From NCBI GenBank assembly GCA_964536835.1, contig CAZIAZ010000027.1, positions 1 through 40,702 on the forward strand: a stretch of DNA of 40,702 bases, in the 5' to 3' direction. Source of the DNA: DAONFI01 sp035403485. Lineage in GTDB: Bacteria > Planctomycetota > Phycisphaerae > SM23-33. This document shows positions 1 through 8,957 of this stretch, one piece after another. The position numbers were made by a program, and so were the translations under genes. The notes beneath the pieces are model-generated. The model saw only the letters and a program-made list of their open reading frames with translations, had not been told where the DNA came from and did not search any database. Position 1 is the first letter of the stretch, and each line of letters starts with the position of its first letter.

Positions 1-2
1 CA

Positions 3-2534
3 CATCTGGCAATCTGTAATGAACAGACCCGCGGACTTTATTACGACATGGAAGTGCTGAATGATTTGCTGGAAAATTTACCCAAAGATTCGGCACGCTA
101 TCAAAAGATACATCGTGGCTTGCGTGATGTTTGCATTCTATTGCGAAATGACAGCGACGACGAAATATGTGAAGCTCGAAAAATTCTCAAGCCGCTCTTA
201 AACATGAAAAATAGCGACACATCTTTATGTTTCAGCGCAGTCGGCCATGCACATCTTGACCTTGCCTGGTTATGGCCAATCCGTGAAACCATTCGAAAAG
301 GCGCCAGAACATTCGCCACTGCACTTGACCTTATAGGAAAATATCCGGAATATATTTTCGGCGCAAGTCAGCCGCAGCTTTTCATGTGGATGAAACAATA
401 CTACCCTGGCCTCTACGCCAAAATCAAAGCCGCCGTTAAAGCCGGCCGTATAGAGCCACAAGGCGCCGCATGGGTTGAATGTGATACGAATATACCCTGT
501 GGCGAATCGCTAATCCGCCAGATGCTTTACGGAAAACGTTTTTTTGCCGAGGAATTCGGACTTGATATCAAAAATCTCTGGCTGCCGGACGTATTTGGTT
601 ATTCGGCGGCGATTCCCGGGATACTCAAAGGCTGCGGAATTGATACTTTCATGACGCAGAAACTCTCGTGGAGCAAGGTGGACGTTTATCCGCACCATTC
701 TTTCGTGTGGCAGGGCATTGGTGATGACAGGATACTTGCTCATCTTCTTCCGGAAGACAACTATAATTCGCCGGCAACGCCACGCAGCATAAAATTTGCC
801 GAAAAGAATTATAAAGACAAAGACGTTTCCAGCCATGCATTGATATTATTCGGCATCGGCAATGGCGGAGGCGGCCCTGGCATGGAACACCTGGAACGCC
901 TGAAGCGAATAAAAAACCTTGCCGGTATCTCTCAGGTCAAACAGGAATCCGCAGAGAACTTTTTTGAAAAATGGAGAAAAGAAGCTTCCCGCTTCTGCAA
1001 GTGGATTGGTGAACTTTACGTCGAACGCCATCAGGGTACTCTTACCACACACGGCAATATGAAACGTTATAATCGGCTTGCCGAAATTGCACTGCATGAC
1101 CTGGAACTCACAGGCATACTGGCCGGCAAAAATTGGCCACAAGAAAAATTGGAAAAAATCTGGAAAGAAATATTGATGTATCAGTTTCATGATATTCTTC
1201 CAGGCTCATCAATTAAACGTGTTTATGAAGAAGCATACGAACGCTATAAAATATTGCTTAAAGAAATAAATGAAGGCATTACGGAAAACATCCAAAAAAT
1301 CGCCAATACAGTTAATACAGGGAAAATGACAAAACCCGTTCTCGTATTTAACAGCCTGTCATGGCAACGCAAGGAATGGCTGAAATTCGAGGAAAAATGG
1401 AAAAAAGTTACAGTTCCGCCGGCCGGATATACCACTATAGATATAGCCAAAAGTGATAATCTTCCAAAAATTTCTGCCGAAAAAAATAAACTTGAAACCG
1501 ATATGCTTTGCATTCAATTCGACAAATCAGGAGCTATTGCCGGTATTTATGATAAACGCTTAAAACGTGAAATACTGGAAAAAGGTGAAAAAGCAAATCG
1601 GCTGGCAGTATATTGCGACCGTGGTGACGCATGGGATTTCCCGATGGATTACGCGGAACAGATGCCGGAATATATGAATCTGATATCCTGCAAACCTTAT
1701 ATTGATGGTCCACAAGCCGTCATGCGGCAGAAATATGAATATCACGGCAGTATTCTGACTCAGGATATTAGAATCACATCGGGCTGCGCCAGAATAGATT
1801 TTAACACCAGCCTAAATTGGGCAACACCAAATACCATGTTGCGCACAATATTTCCTGTAGACGTCAGAAGCGACTATGCAACATATGAAATACAATTCGG
1901 ACATCTTACGAGAACAACTCACAATAACACTTCATGGGATATGGCTAAAAATGAAGTCGTTGCGCAAAAATTCGCCGATATCTCACAGGCAGATTTTGGC
2001 GTCGCAATTCTAAATGACTGCAAATACGGCCACAAAATAAAGAATAATATTATTGAGTTGAACCTGTTACGATCAGTTCCATTTCCCAAAGCGGTTATCT
2101 CTGTTGATGACGAAAACGAAGATGGTTTTACCGATTTTTGTGGACATGAATTTACCTATTCAATACTGCCGCATGGCGGCAGTGCCGTCGCTGGCGGAGT
2201 AATACAAGCTGGTTACGAGCTAAATTTCCCGCTTCGCCATGCAAATATACATGCCAATGGCAAAATGACAACTGAAAAAGCATTTTTCACACTGGACAAT
2301 TCTGCGATTATAATTGAAGCTGTTAAAAAGGCGGAAGATAGCAATGACATGGTTTTGAGACTATATGAATCACATGGCGGAAGTGCAGACGCAATTTTAA
2401 CATTGGCAGATGATTATTCTTCGGCCCACGAAGCTAACATGCTTGAACAGCCGACAAAATCCTTAAAAATCATCAATCAGAAAATTAAACTTCGCTTCAG
2501 GCCTTTTGAAATAAAAACAGTTATATTGTTGTAA
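3..2534 (+). CDS. GH38 alpha-mannosidase, 5' end cut by window edge
   Basis: Family 38 glycoside hydrolase that cleaves terminal alpha-mannosyl residues with a zinc-bound retaining site. The frame is open to the left edge, and the residues before the first internal Met (position 48) fit the family's N-terminal helical region, so the true start lies upstream. Numbered from that Met, the zinc motif H-A-H-L-D is at 67-71, followed by a W-L-W; the nucleophile Asp is in W-L-P-D-V-F-G-Y (Asp181). A second zinc-site histidine lies in F-H-D-I-L-P-G-S, followed by the beta-sandwich C-terminal half. At least 843 residues are visible, normal for the family. No signal peptide can be judged. The gene is convergent with the sugar-acid cluster on the other strand, which suggests a shared glycan substrate. 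Codon use is AT-rich, like the cluster. Confidence 0.93.
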   Translation, partial: HLAICNEQTRGLYYDMEVLNDLLENLPKDSARYQKIHRGLRDVCILLRNDSDDEICEARKILKPLLNMKNSDTSLCFSAVGHAHLDLAWLWPIRETIRKGARTFATALDLIGKYPEYIFGASQPQLFMWMKQYYPGLYAKIKAAVKAGRIEPQGAAWVECDTNIPCGESLIRQMLYGKRFFAEEFGLDIKNLWLPDVFGYSAAIPGILKGCGIDTFMTQKLSWSKVDVYPHHSFVWQGIGDDRILAHLLPEDNYNSPATPRSIKFAEKNYKDKDVSSHALILFGIGNGGGGPGMEHLERLKRIKNLAGISQVKQESAENFFEKWRKEASRFCKWIGELYVERHQGTLTTHGNMKRYNRLAEIALHDLELTGILAGKNWPQEKLEKIWKEILMYQFHDILPGSSIKRVYEEAYERYKILLKEINEGITENIQKIANTVNTGKMTKPVLVFNSLSWQRKEWLKFEEKWKKVTVPPAGYTTIDIAKSDNLPKISAEKNKLETDMLCIQFDKSGAIAGIYDKRLKREILEKGEKANRLAVYCDRGDAWDFPMDYAEQMPEYMNLISCKPYIDGPQAVMRQKYEYHGSILTQDIRITSGCARIDFNTSLNWATPNTMLRTIFPVDVRSDYATYEIQFGHLTRTTHNNTSWDMAKNEVVAQKFADISQADFGVAILNDCKYGHKIKNNIIELNLLRSVPFPKAVISVDDENEDGFTDFCGHEFTYSILPHGGSAVAGGVIQAGYELNFPLRHANIHANGKMTTEKAFFTLDNSAIIIEAVKKAEDSNDMVLRLYESHGGSADAILTLADDYSSAHEANMLEQPTKSLKIINQKIKLRFRPFEIKTVILL

Positions 2535-2961
2535 GATTGAATTTCACGAATATCAACTGTATCTTGCGTTTGAGGATATCAATCACAGCCAAACCAACGT
2601 AATACATCCACAAAATATGACATATATATGCAAACGGTTGTACAAGATAATGCATGGAATAAACAAGGATGGTGTTACGTAAAAAATCTATAGCAACATT
2701 ACGAACTACAAGCCAATCCGGATACTTGGATGCAGTGGTACAATAACGAGCGAACGCATAGTGGAAGATATTGTTTTGAGAAAACACATATGCAACCGTT
2801 CGAAAATTCGTTACCTTTGGTGAAAGCCAAAATGCTGGACAATAACTTACAGACAACCATCGTCCAAAATAGCGTTTTGTCAGATTAAGTAGTGACTACT
2901 ACATATAATATGACTGATTGATTTTGTCTTATTTTGAGGTAATTTTGAGATTATTTTGAAA
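2535..2961. other. AT-rich gap between convergent genes, no convincing gene
   Basis: This 427-bp stretch separates the ends of the mannosidase and dehydratase genes. A minus-strand frame of 111 residues (2521-2856) exists but needs a TTG start, has no clear ribosome site, overlaps the mannosidase stop and resembles nothing I know. The notable content is a small perfect palindrome (2888-2900) and a run of phased T-tracts that continues into the dehydratase gene. No clear terminator hairpin with a T-run is visible. Confidence 0.5.
2888..2900. repeat. 13-bp perfect palindrome AGTAGTGACTACT
   Basis: AGTAGT and ACTACT are exact inverse complements around one G. The core contains GT-GACT-AC, which fits the GTnnnnAC pattern of GntR-family operators and is one base from the GT-AACT-AC site at the regulator's own promoter. 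It sits about 20 bp from the phased A-tracts. A regulatory role is possible, but no gene is clearly driven from here. Confidence 0.3.
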
Positions 2962-2972
2962 TTATTTTGAAA
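2922..2972. repeat. Phased A-tracts: five TTTTG blocks every 10-11 bp
   Basis: Five TTTTG blocks have their G at 2926, 2936, 2947, 2958 and 2969. The last four belong to an 11-bp tandem unit (2929-2972) whose final two copies, TTATTTTGAAA, are identical. A-tracts in step with the helical turn are the classic signature of intrinsically bent DNA. The last copy supplies the stop codon and final residues of the dehydratase gene on the minus strand. Confidence 0.65.
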
Positions 2973-4128
2973 AATAGCCATTCGCATTTATCGGCCTGAT
3001 ATCCGTCAAATCGCCACGATAATGTCTTAAATCATGAGGTTTATAGGGATGTCGGGCTATTTCGTCTTCGTTCAGCTCAATGCCAAGCCCGGGGCTATCA
3101 GGAATTCGCATTTTGCCATCTTGGAAAATAACTTTTTCATTCGTTACTTCACTACGATAAGGCACATCGCTGAACATAGTCTCCAGCAAATAAAAATTCG
3201 GCAGACATGCCGCAAGCTGAAGTGTAGCCGCATTGGCTACAGGTCCAGACGGATTATGCGGACAAATCGGTATATGATACATCTCCGCCATAGCCGCTAT
3301 TTTCTTTACCTCCATGATTCCACCAGCATGCGAAACATCTGGCTGAATAAAATCACCGCAACGCAGTTCAAAAAATCGTCTGTAATCATAACGACTATAC
3401 AATCGCTCGCCAGCAGAGATTGGTATGCGAACGCGTCGTTTGACTTCGGCCAGCCCTTCAAGATTGTCAGGCGGAATTGGTTCCTCAAACCAGCGAATTT
3501 TATAATTCTCCAATTCACGGCCGATTTGAACGGCAGTCGGAATGTTAAATCTGCCATGCCCTTCAATCATCAAATCCATGCGGTCACCTACCGCGTCGCT
3601 TACTGCACCGATACAGGACATGGCATATAAAAATTCCTTGCGTGAAAGATTCATCCACGCGCTTCCGAAAGGATCCCATTTCAAGCCGGTAAAACCAGCA
3701 TCTGCTGCGGTGATAGCCTTTGCAGCAAATTCGTCCGGCGTCCGCGCAGGTGAAAACCATCCGTTAGCGTAACATTCGACGGCATCGCGTACTTTCCCGC
3801 CTAGCAGCTGATAGACCGGTACGCCGAATGCTTTGCCTTTTATGTCCCACAACGCCATCTCAACCGACGACAGCGCACTCATCAACACCGGACCGCCACG
3901 CCAATATGCATCGCGATATGAATCGTGGCAAATTTTTTCAATGTTATGCGCATCGCAACCGATAACTGTCCTGGAAAGATCTTCAATAGCCGAAATAACT
4001 GTTTTTTCACGATATTCCAACGTAGCTTCACCGACACCGCTGATTCCTTCATCAGTCAAAACCTTGACGAAAACCCAGTTTGTACGATAGGCTTCACATA
4101 GAAAAGTTTTTATCCCCGTAATTTTCAT
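2962..4128 (-). CDS. Enolase-superfamily sugar-acid dehydratase (galactonate dehydratase-like)
   Basis: Mandelate racemase/muconate lactonizing-type enzyme of 388 residues, probably dehydrating an aldonic acid to a 2-keto-3-deoxy acid with Mg2+. The N-terminal capping domain is about 1-120, then the barrel. Acid/base residues fit the galactonate dehydratase pattern: His191 (H-G-R-F) and His291 (P-H-N-P-S-G). Metal ligands fall at Glu189, Glu215 and Glu241, with the same 26-residue spacing as Asp183/Glu209/Glu235 of DgoD; the first ligand is thus Glu instead of Asp. The C-terminal S-G-P-V-A block and the G-E-R-L-Y-S strand are typical. Its start overlaps the upstream metallo-hydrolase stop by 4 nt (ATGA), so the two are translationally coupled. 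The exact substrate (galactonate, mannonate, fuconate or other) cannot be read from the sequence. Confidence 0.85.
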   Translation of the reverse strand: MKITGIKTFLCEAYRTNWVFVKVLTDEGISGVGEATLEYREKTVISAIEDLSRTVIGCDAHNIEKICHDSYRDAYWRGGPVLMSALSSVEMALWDIKGKAFGVPVYQLLGGKVRDAVECYANGWFSPARTPDEFAAKAITAADAGFTGLKWDPFGSAWMNLSRKEFLYAMSCIGAVSDAVGDRMDLMIEGHGRFNIPTAVQIGRELENYKIRWFEEPIPPDNLEGLAEVKRRVRIPISAGERLYSRYDYRRFFELRCGDFIQPDVSHAGGIMEVKKIAAMAEMYHIPICPHNPSGPVANAATLQLAACLPNFYLLETMFSDVPYRSEVTNEKVIFQDGKMRIPDSPGLGIELNEDEIARHPYKPHDLRHYRGDLTDIRPINANGYFSK

Positions 4129-4856
4129 TTCAGTAATTCCTCAAGATTATAGCTTTGTCCGCTCTGCAACACTTTTGAATTTACCCCAACTCTGCGACAG
4201 GTTTTTAAAAAATCATTCGGCGAAACCGTGTTTTCAGCAAATAATCCGTAATGCATCGGCACAGCAAGACGCGGTTTTATTAATTTTACCATTTCAACAG
4301 CCTCACGCCAATTCATATTGCCATATTTACCATTAATGCATATTAACACCACATCAACAGCCTGTGGTAATTTCGCCTGCATTTGAACATCTTCAAAAAA
4401 TTCTGTATCGCCGGACAAATATATTTTAAAATCGCTTTCATGCAGCAGCACGCCTATCGCATAAGGGTCGCTGTGAATCGCAGGAAGGCCGAACAGTTCC
4501 AAATCATCTAATTTTACGGATTCTCCTTTACCAAGAGGCAGGAATTTGTCGTCTGATAAACCCAACTGCGTAAGATGACGCTGCACGCTGGCAGGACCGA
4601 TAAATTTACATTGCGGATATTCTTTTATTGCAGTCTCAACAGTCGGCGGGTCAAGATGGTCAAGATGATCATGCGTACACAGCCAATAATCCGGCCGTAA
4701 TTCGTTAAGCGTCAAAGGCGTACTGACAAGCCGCGTCAGCTTATCTTTCTGCTCTACTACATTACTCACATATGCATCGACTATCAGCCGTATGCCACCC
4801 ACTTCAAATAAAAAGCCACCTTGATTTAGCCATGTTATATTGGAAATTCTTGTCAT
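4125..4856 (-). CDS. UlaG-like metallo-beta-lactamase-fold hydrolase, candidate lactonase
   Basis: Metallo-beta-lactamase-fold protein of 243 residues in the UlaG/lactamase-B-2 group. The metal motif T-H-D-H-L-D-H has its ligands at His62, His64, Asp66 and His67; further ligands are in S-G-D-T-E and in P-M-H-Y-G near the C-terminus. No signal peptide, so cytoplasmic. UlaG itself opens L-ascorbate-6-phosphate lactone. Placed between a dehydrogenase-containing cluster and a sugar-acid dehydratase, a lactonase role on the dehydrogenase product is the natural inference. It is followed by a 4-nt overlap with the dehydratase and preceded by a 40-bp gap after the glycosidase-like gene. Ribosome site weak. 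Other MBL hydrolase activities cannot be excluded. Confidence 0.8.
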   Translation of the reverse strand: MTRISNITWLNQGGFLFEVGGIRLIVDAYVSNVVEQKDKLTRLVSTPLTLNELRPDYWLCTHDHLDHLDPPTVETAIKEYPQCKFIGPASVQRHLTQLGLSDDKFLPLGKGESVKLDDLELFGLPAIHSDPYAIGVLLHESDFKIYLSGDTEFFEDVQMQAKLPQAVDVVLICINGKYGNMNWREAVEMVKLIKPRLAVPMHYGLFAENTVSPNDFLKTCRRVGVNSKVLQSGQSYNLEELLK

Positions 4857-4896
4857 AAATATAAACTCGTTACAAATTCAATGAAGCATACCAATA

Positions 4897-6954
4897 TCAT
4901 TCAATCACGGCACTTTTTCTTTCAAACATTGCTATTACAAGGGAATTCTTTTTTAACGTTACGGCAAGTTCTGATTTGCCAATTTGCTTGATTTTAACCT
5001 CACCAATAGCATCTGATTGTAAATAATAATAGTCCGGTACGCACAAATCAGCCGAAACTTCTTCCTCGGAATTTTGAGTCATCACAACCGCACACTGATT
5101 TTCCTTCTTAAAAAACCTCGCATCAATGCTTTCTGAGCCCGATATTATAAAATTTTCCGTATCGCAATAAGTTCCTTCCAGAAGAAATTTTGCATATTTC
5201 TGTCTGAAAGAATTTATTTTACTCAAATACGCTGCATAGTGCGGAGTTTCGGCAATTGTTTTGCGGCAACGATATATCTCCACGTCACTCCTGAGTCCTT
5301 TTAAAACCGCATGATTCAATCGTCGCTCAATATCAGTATCATCCCTGATTTCCCTATCGCTTACGATTATTGACGGAAACACATACCGGAACAAATCCAG
5401 AAAACCGACAGATTTGCCATTTTCAGACAACGTACAACCGCCCGTTAAACCATGCACAAAATCTGCATATTGGGCTGTTATATCGGACAGAGCCTCGATG
5501 CCGATTGCCATTTCTGAATCATGTTTCTTAACGATACCTCTGAGGAACTTCAAGGTACGAGCTTTATGGAATGTCGGATTCGTACAAGGTGATTCATGGC
5601 CGTGTGATTTGCCATGACATATTTTCTCGGATATGCCAAGCTGGTCGAAAAACACGGCATCTGCGCCAATTGCAATGGATTTTTCGACACAATCTTCAAG
5701 TACGCCTCTCCATGCCTCGCTGACAGGGCAGGCAATAGCAAAAGTTTTGTTGCCAAACCATCTGGACGCCGTACCATTGCCCGAAAACGGATATTGTTCC
5801 AACGCATAATACCCATTTTCGTCTTTAACACAGATTTCCCTGCCTTTCGATTTGAAAAAATCCGTCCCTGTATCTATTAGCCTGCCATTAAAATACAGTA
5901 TCGCATGTCCGTACAATTCACGAAACTGCGAAATAGCCTGTTTAAATTTTTCCTGTCCGCCCTGTTTAATATCGCATTCATAAACAGGATAATCATTGTC
6001 ATGGCCTGAACCAGTCCATCCAAAAATCAGTAAACAATCTATTCCAGCTTTAGCGCCATCATTATAAATTCGCGTAAAATCGTCGTAGGTATAATGAATT
6101 TTACCATACTGATGTTTCAGTATTATGCGTTGCCACCCGTTCATTTTCCGCACCCAGTCCGGTACATCCTGATGTTCAACCCACGATTCAAGCCATCTTC
6201 GATATTTTTTCGCCGCAAAATGCCACGTCCCTGAATACGGAGAAATGACATACCCCTTAATGCTGACATTTCGGCCTGCCGCAGCATAAGGATACTTGAC
6301 AAAACATGCACTCAGTTCATTATCGTTCCGCAGTTTCAGAAGATGCAACGTATTCTGAAAAGATAAATCATGGCTTCCAAAATAAAGCCCTTCGTTTTCA
6401 CAAGAAAAAATAAAGCAATTCAATGCGGCAAGCGTACCAGGATAAAGGCTGGCCATCTGAATGCCATTCTGGTCACATGCCATATACTGGGTATGATATT
6501 TTTTTATTTCCGAACGAATATCATCGAATTTTTCGCCACCAAATTTTGACCATATAAAACGGTAGCTGCCGTCAATTTGCAAATTTCCCACAATCGGAAA
6601 TTGAACTTCTCTGACGACAATCGCAGAATCATGATTTTTTATTTCAAGGTCACATATAATTTCGTCATCACAGAGTTTCATATCTATTAAAAGTTCACAG
6701 TCAACCTTCCTATCCTTGATATATAAGCATTCGTACTCCAGTTTGAGCGAAGCAGCATCCACCTGCGTTATGGATGGAACACATTTTTGCGTGGATATAT
6801 CGGCTTCAAGGTCATCGTTGTATTTGACAAAGATATGCCATATTTCCCGCCCGCCGGCATAATTGCGATTTGTATGCAGATTCGTAAGCTCAACCAGTCT
6901 GGCGTGCCGATCCAACGAAACCCTTAAAAAATCATTCGCAATGGTATAAATCAT
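4897..6954 (-). CDS. Putative TIM-barrel glycosidase (DUF6259-like)
   Basis: A 685-residue cytoplasmic protein with no signal peptide. Residues about 1-250 read as a beta-rich sandwich of the kind that precedes glycosidase barrels. The centre (about 265-560) has barrel hallmarks: the I-F-G-W-T-G-S-G-H-D segment, Y-F-N-G-R, F-F-D-Q-L-G (Asp about 436) and I-G-I-E-A-L (Glu about 485), the last two being candidate catalytic acids. A beta-rich C-terminal domain follows. The overall look matches proteins labelled DUF6259, found in glycan-degrading bacteria; that assignment is from memory of the motif style. It has a strong ribosome site (AAGGTGG, 3 nt from ATG) and heads the glycosidase/lactonase/dehydratase sub-operon. 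Substrate unknown; an alpha-linked sugar or sugar acid is plausible from context. Confidence 0.65.
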   Translation of the reverse strand: MIYTIANDFLRVSLDRHARLVELTNLHTNRNYAGGREIWHIFVKYNDDLEADISTQKCVPSITQVDAASLKLEYECLYIKDRKVDCELLIDMKLCDDEIICDLEIKNHDSAIVVREVQFPIVGNLQIDGSYRFIWSKFGGEKFDDIRSEIKKYHTQYMACDQNGIQMASLYPGTLAALNCFIFSCENEGLYFGSHDLSFQNTLHLLKLRNDNELSACFVKYPYAAAGRNVSIKGYVISPYSGTWHFAAKKYRRWLESWVEHQDVPDWVRKMNGWQRIILKHQYGKIHYTYDDFTRIYNDGAKAGIDCLLIFGWTGSGHDNDYPVYECDIKQGGQEKFKQAISQFRELYGHAILYFNGRLIDTGTDFFKSKGREICVKDENGYYALEQYPFSGNGTASRWFGNKTFAIACPVSEAWRGVLEDCVEKSIAIGADAVFFDQLGISEKICHGKSHGHESPCTNPTFHKARTLKFLRGIVKKHDSEMAIGIEALSDITAQYADFVHGLTGGCTLSENGKSVGFLDLFRYVFPSIIVSDREIRDDTDIERRLNHAVLKGLRSDVEIYRCRKTIAETPHYAAYLSKINSFRQKYAKFLLEGTYCDTENFIISGSESIDARFFKKENQCAVVMTQNSEEEVSADLCVPDYYYLQSDAIGEVKIKQIGKSELAVTLKKNSLVIAMFERKSAVIE

Positions 6955-7134
6955 TTTCCACCTTCAATTTTATATTGAAAGACTGTCCTAAGCCATGGCC
7001 GCTCTGCAATCATCTATAAAGTCATTTTTCAAGGCTACTCCGGTTAAAACAGTTTTAAAAATACCCGCAAGTATTAAAGTTTTTTAAAGTTTAGGTTTAA
7101 GCTCGCCAGTGATAATAGCGTACCAACGAACATA
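6955..7134 (-). promoter_or_regulatory. AT-rich leader of the glycosidase sub-operon with two small inverted repeats
   Basis: The only sizeable gap inside the leftward cluster, so a likely second promoter. TTAAAA-CAG-TTTTAA (7044-7058) is a perfect short inverted repeat. TTCAAT-tttat-ATTGAA (6963-6979) ends directly next to the strong ribosome site and could mask it or serve as an operator. No clean -35/-10 pair could be picked. Confidence 0.35.
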
Positions 7135-7887
7135 TTACACAAAGCACATACCACCATTGACATCTATCGTCGCTCCGGTTATATACCTGCCGCCAGGGCC
7201 ACATAAATATGCCACCGCTAAACCTACATCTTCCACTTTCCCCAAGCCCAGCGGCACTCCAGAAGAAAGTTTCTCAACTTCTTCAGCACCATGCGTTTCA
7301 AATAAAAGTTCCGTTCCGATTATTCCAGGTGCGACACAATTAACTGTAATTCCAAACGGCGCAGCTGTTCTTGCCAAAGTTTTTGTAAAACCAAACATGC
7401 CGCTTTTGGTTGCGGCATAATGTACATGGCCATAAAGTGCTCCTCGACGGGCAACTATCGAAGATATGTTTACAATCCTGCCGCTCTTTTTTGCCGCCAT
7501 TTCCTTCATCGCCGCCCTGCTGCACAAAAAACAACTGGTCAAATTGGTTTTTATAATTCTGTTCCAGTCATCAAGAGTAGTGCTAAAAATATCCTGAGCT
7601 TTCGTCGTACCAGCATTATTCACCAGAATATCGATATGTCCGAATTTATGGATTATTTGTCCAAACATATCTTCTACGGATTTTTCATCACTTACATCGG
7701 CTTTTATCGCAATGGCCTGACAGTTGAGTTCCTGAATTTTTTTTACAACCTCCTGCGCCTGTTTTTCGGACGAATTGTAATTGACTATAATGTTTGCGCC
7801 CTGCCTAGCCAGTTCGAGAGCAATCCCGCGCCCCAAGCCGCGCGATGAACCTGTAACCAATGCAACTTTATTTTCCAAATCTTTCAT
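7135..7887 (-). CDS. SDR-family NAD(P)-dependent dehydrogenase
   Basis: Classical short-chain dehydrogenase of 250 residues. Cofactor motif T-G-S-S-R-G-L-G at 12-19, the N-N-A-G structural motif near 90, the catalytic Ser in I-S-S and the Y-A-A-T-K tetrad pair (Tyr-x3-Lys) are all visible; the C-terminus ends in the usual I-D-V-N-G-G. By similarity it resembles FabG and sugar 1-dehydrogenases alike. Its start overlaps the regulator stop by 4 nt (ATGA), so it is coupled to a sugar-type regulator, which favours a sugar or sugar-alcohol substrate over fatty-acid synthesis. In the proposed pathway it would oxidise a free sugar to its lactone. Confidence 0.88.
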   Translation of the reverse strand: MKDLENKVALVTGSSRGLGRGIALELARQGANIIVNYNSSEKQAQEVVKKIQELNCQAIAIKADVSDEKSVEDMFGQIIHKFGHIDILVNNAGTTKAQDIFSTTLDDWNRIIKTNLTSCFLCSRAAMKEMAAKKSGRIVNISSIVARRGALYGHVHYAATKSGMFGFTKTLARTAAPFGITVNCVAPGIIGTELLFETHGAEEVEKLSSGVPLGLGKVEDVGLAVAYLCGPGGRYITGATIDVNGGMCFV

Positions 7888-8951
7888 TCTTTACTCTCTT
7901 TCATTTTCACGCACGCAACACTTTTGCGTAACACAAGAAGCGGATGCTGCACTATCGTTTTAATTTTGATGTTTTTAAGAAATTGTCCCGCAATCATACG
8001 CGCCGCCGCCCTACCCGCATCATGAACAGGAAAATGCACTGTCGTCAATGGAGGCGTAACAAGGCTGCCTAGTGGAGAATTGTTGAACCCTACCACGCTC
8101 AATTGCTGAGGCAGCTTGAGGCCGAACTTTTTAGCCGCATTCATGACTTCAATCGCAATCATATCATCAAAACCGATAACTGCGGTCGGCCTTGGGTTCT
8201 GTGTCAAAATTTCTTCAGCCGCACTTTTCGCATTCATAATGTCATAATTGGTTTGAATATCCGTAACATCTTTTAACGAAATATTATACTCCGCAAGCGC
8301 ATTTGCTATACCACGACGCTTGAATGCGTCGGAGTGCTCACTGTGGCCGCTGATGATTGCGATATGTCGATGCCCTCTTTCTAACAGCAGCTTAGCGAGG
8401 TCATATGATATTTTTTCGATATCCATTTTCACGTGCGGGCCTGGAAGCATGGACTCCATCATCACGACATATGGACAATTACTAGCGGAAAGTACCGCCA
8501 TATTATCTTTATCCAATGTCACCGGAATAACGATTACACCCGAAAGAGATGCAAACAAACGCGTTGGCCATTGCTGTGGCGGCTGGGATATTATGGTAAT
8601 CTGCGAACCAAGCGTGTTCAGGTATGAATTGCATCCGCGGATAAGCTCAGCGAAATAATCCCCGGTAAGCCGTTCTGGCCGGCGAATGAGCAAACCAACC
8701 GGCGGTAAATCCAGCTTCTGCACAGGGTGAATGAACGTTCCCTTCCCATGCCGTCGATATATAAGCCCCTTTTTTTCAAGTTCAACCATGGCACGACGAA
8801 CGGTTGTGCGGCTGCAATTGAAACGTTCACACAAAGGATATTCGCCAGGCAATGGCATGTCTGGTGAATATTTACCCGCTAGTATATCTTTCGAAAGCTC
8901 AATCATCAGAACTTCCCAAGATTTTTCTTTTTTGGGTTCTATTTTTGCCAT
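7884..8951 (-). CDS. GntR/LacI-type transcriptional regulator (AraR-like architecture)
   Basis: A 355-residue two-domain repressor. Residues about 12-76 form a GntR winged helix (the C-S-R-T-T-V-R-R-A recognition region and the G-K-G-T-F wing). From about 85 onward it is a periplasmic-binding-protein-like effector domain of the LacI type, with the typical V-V-G-F-N-N-S segment and a C-terminal L-L-V-L-R-K-S. This layout is that of Bacillus AraR, where a free sugar releases the repressor. It is first gene of the leftward cluster and its stop overlaps the SDR start. A candidate operator overlaps its own -10 box, implying autoregulation. Confidence 0.88.
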   Translation of the reverse strand: MAKIEPKKEKSWEVLMIELSKDILAGKYSPDMPLPGEYPLCERFNCSRTTVRRAMVELEKKGLIYRRHGKGTFIHPVQKLDLPPVGLLIRRPERLTGDYFAELIRGCNSYLNTLGSQITIISQPPQQWPTRLFASLSGVIVIPVTLDKDNMAVLSASNCPYVVMMESMLPGPHVKMDIEKISYDLAKLLLERGHRHIAIISGHSEHSDAFKRRGIANALAEYNISLKDVTDIQTNYDIMNAKSAAEEILTQNPRPTAVIGFDDMIAIEVMNAAKKFGLKLPQQLSVVGFNNSPLGSLVTPPLTTVHFPVHDAGRAAARMIAGQFLKNIKIKTIVQHPLLVLRKSVACVKMKESKE

Positions 8952-8957
8952 ACCTAA

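Noticed and set aside
2521..2856. 111-residue minus-strand frame in the gap after the mannosidase
   Set aside because: It needs a TTG start, has no ribosome site, overlaps the mannosidase stop and resembles no known family; AT-rich gaps give such frames by chance.
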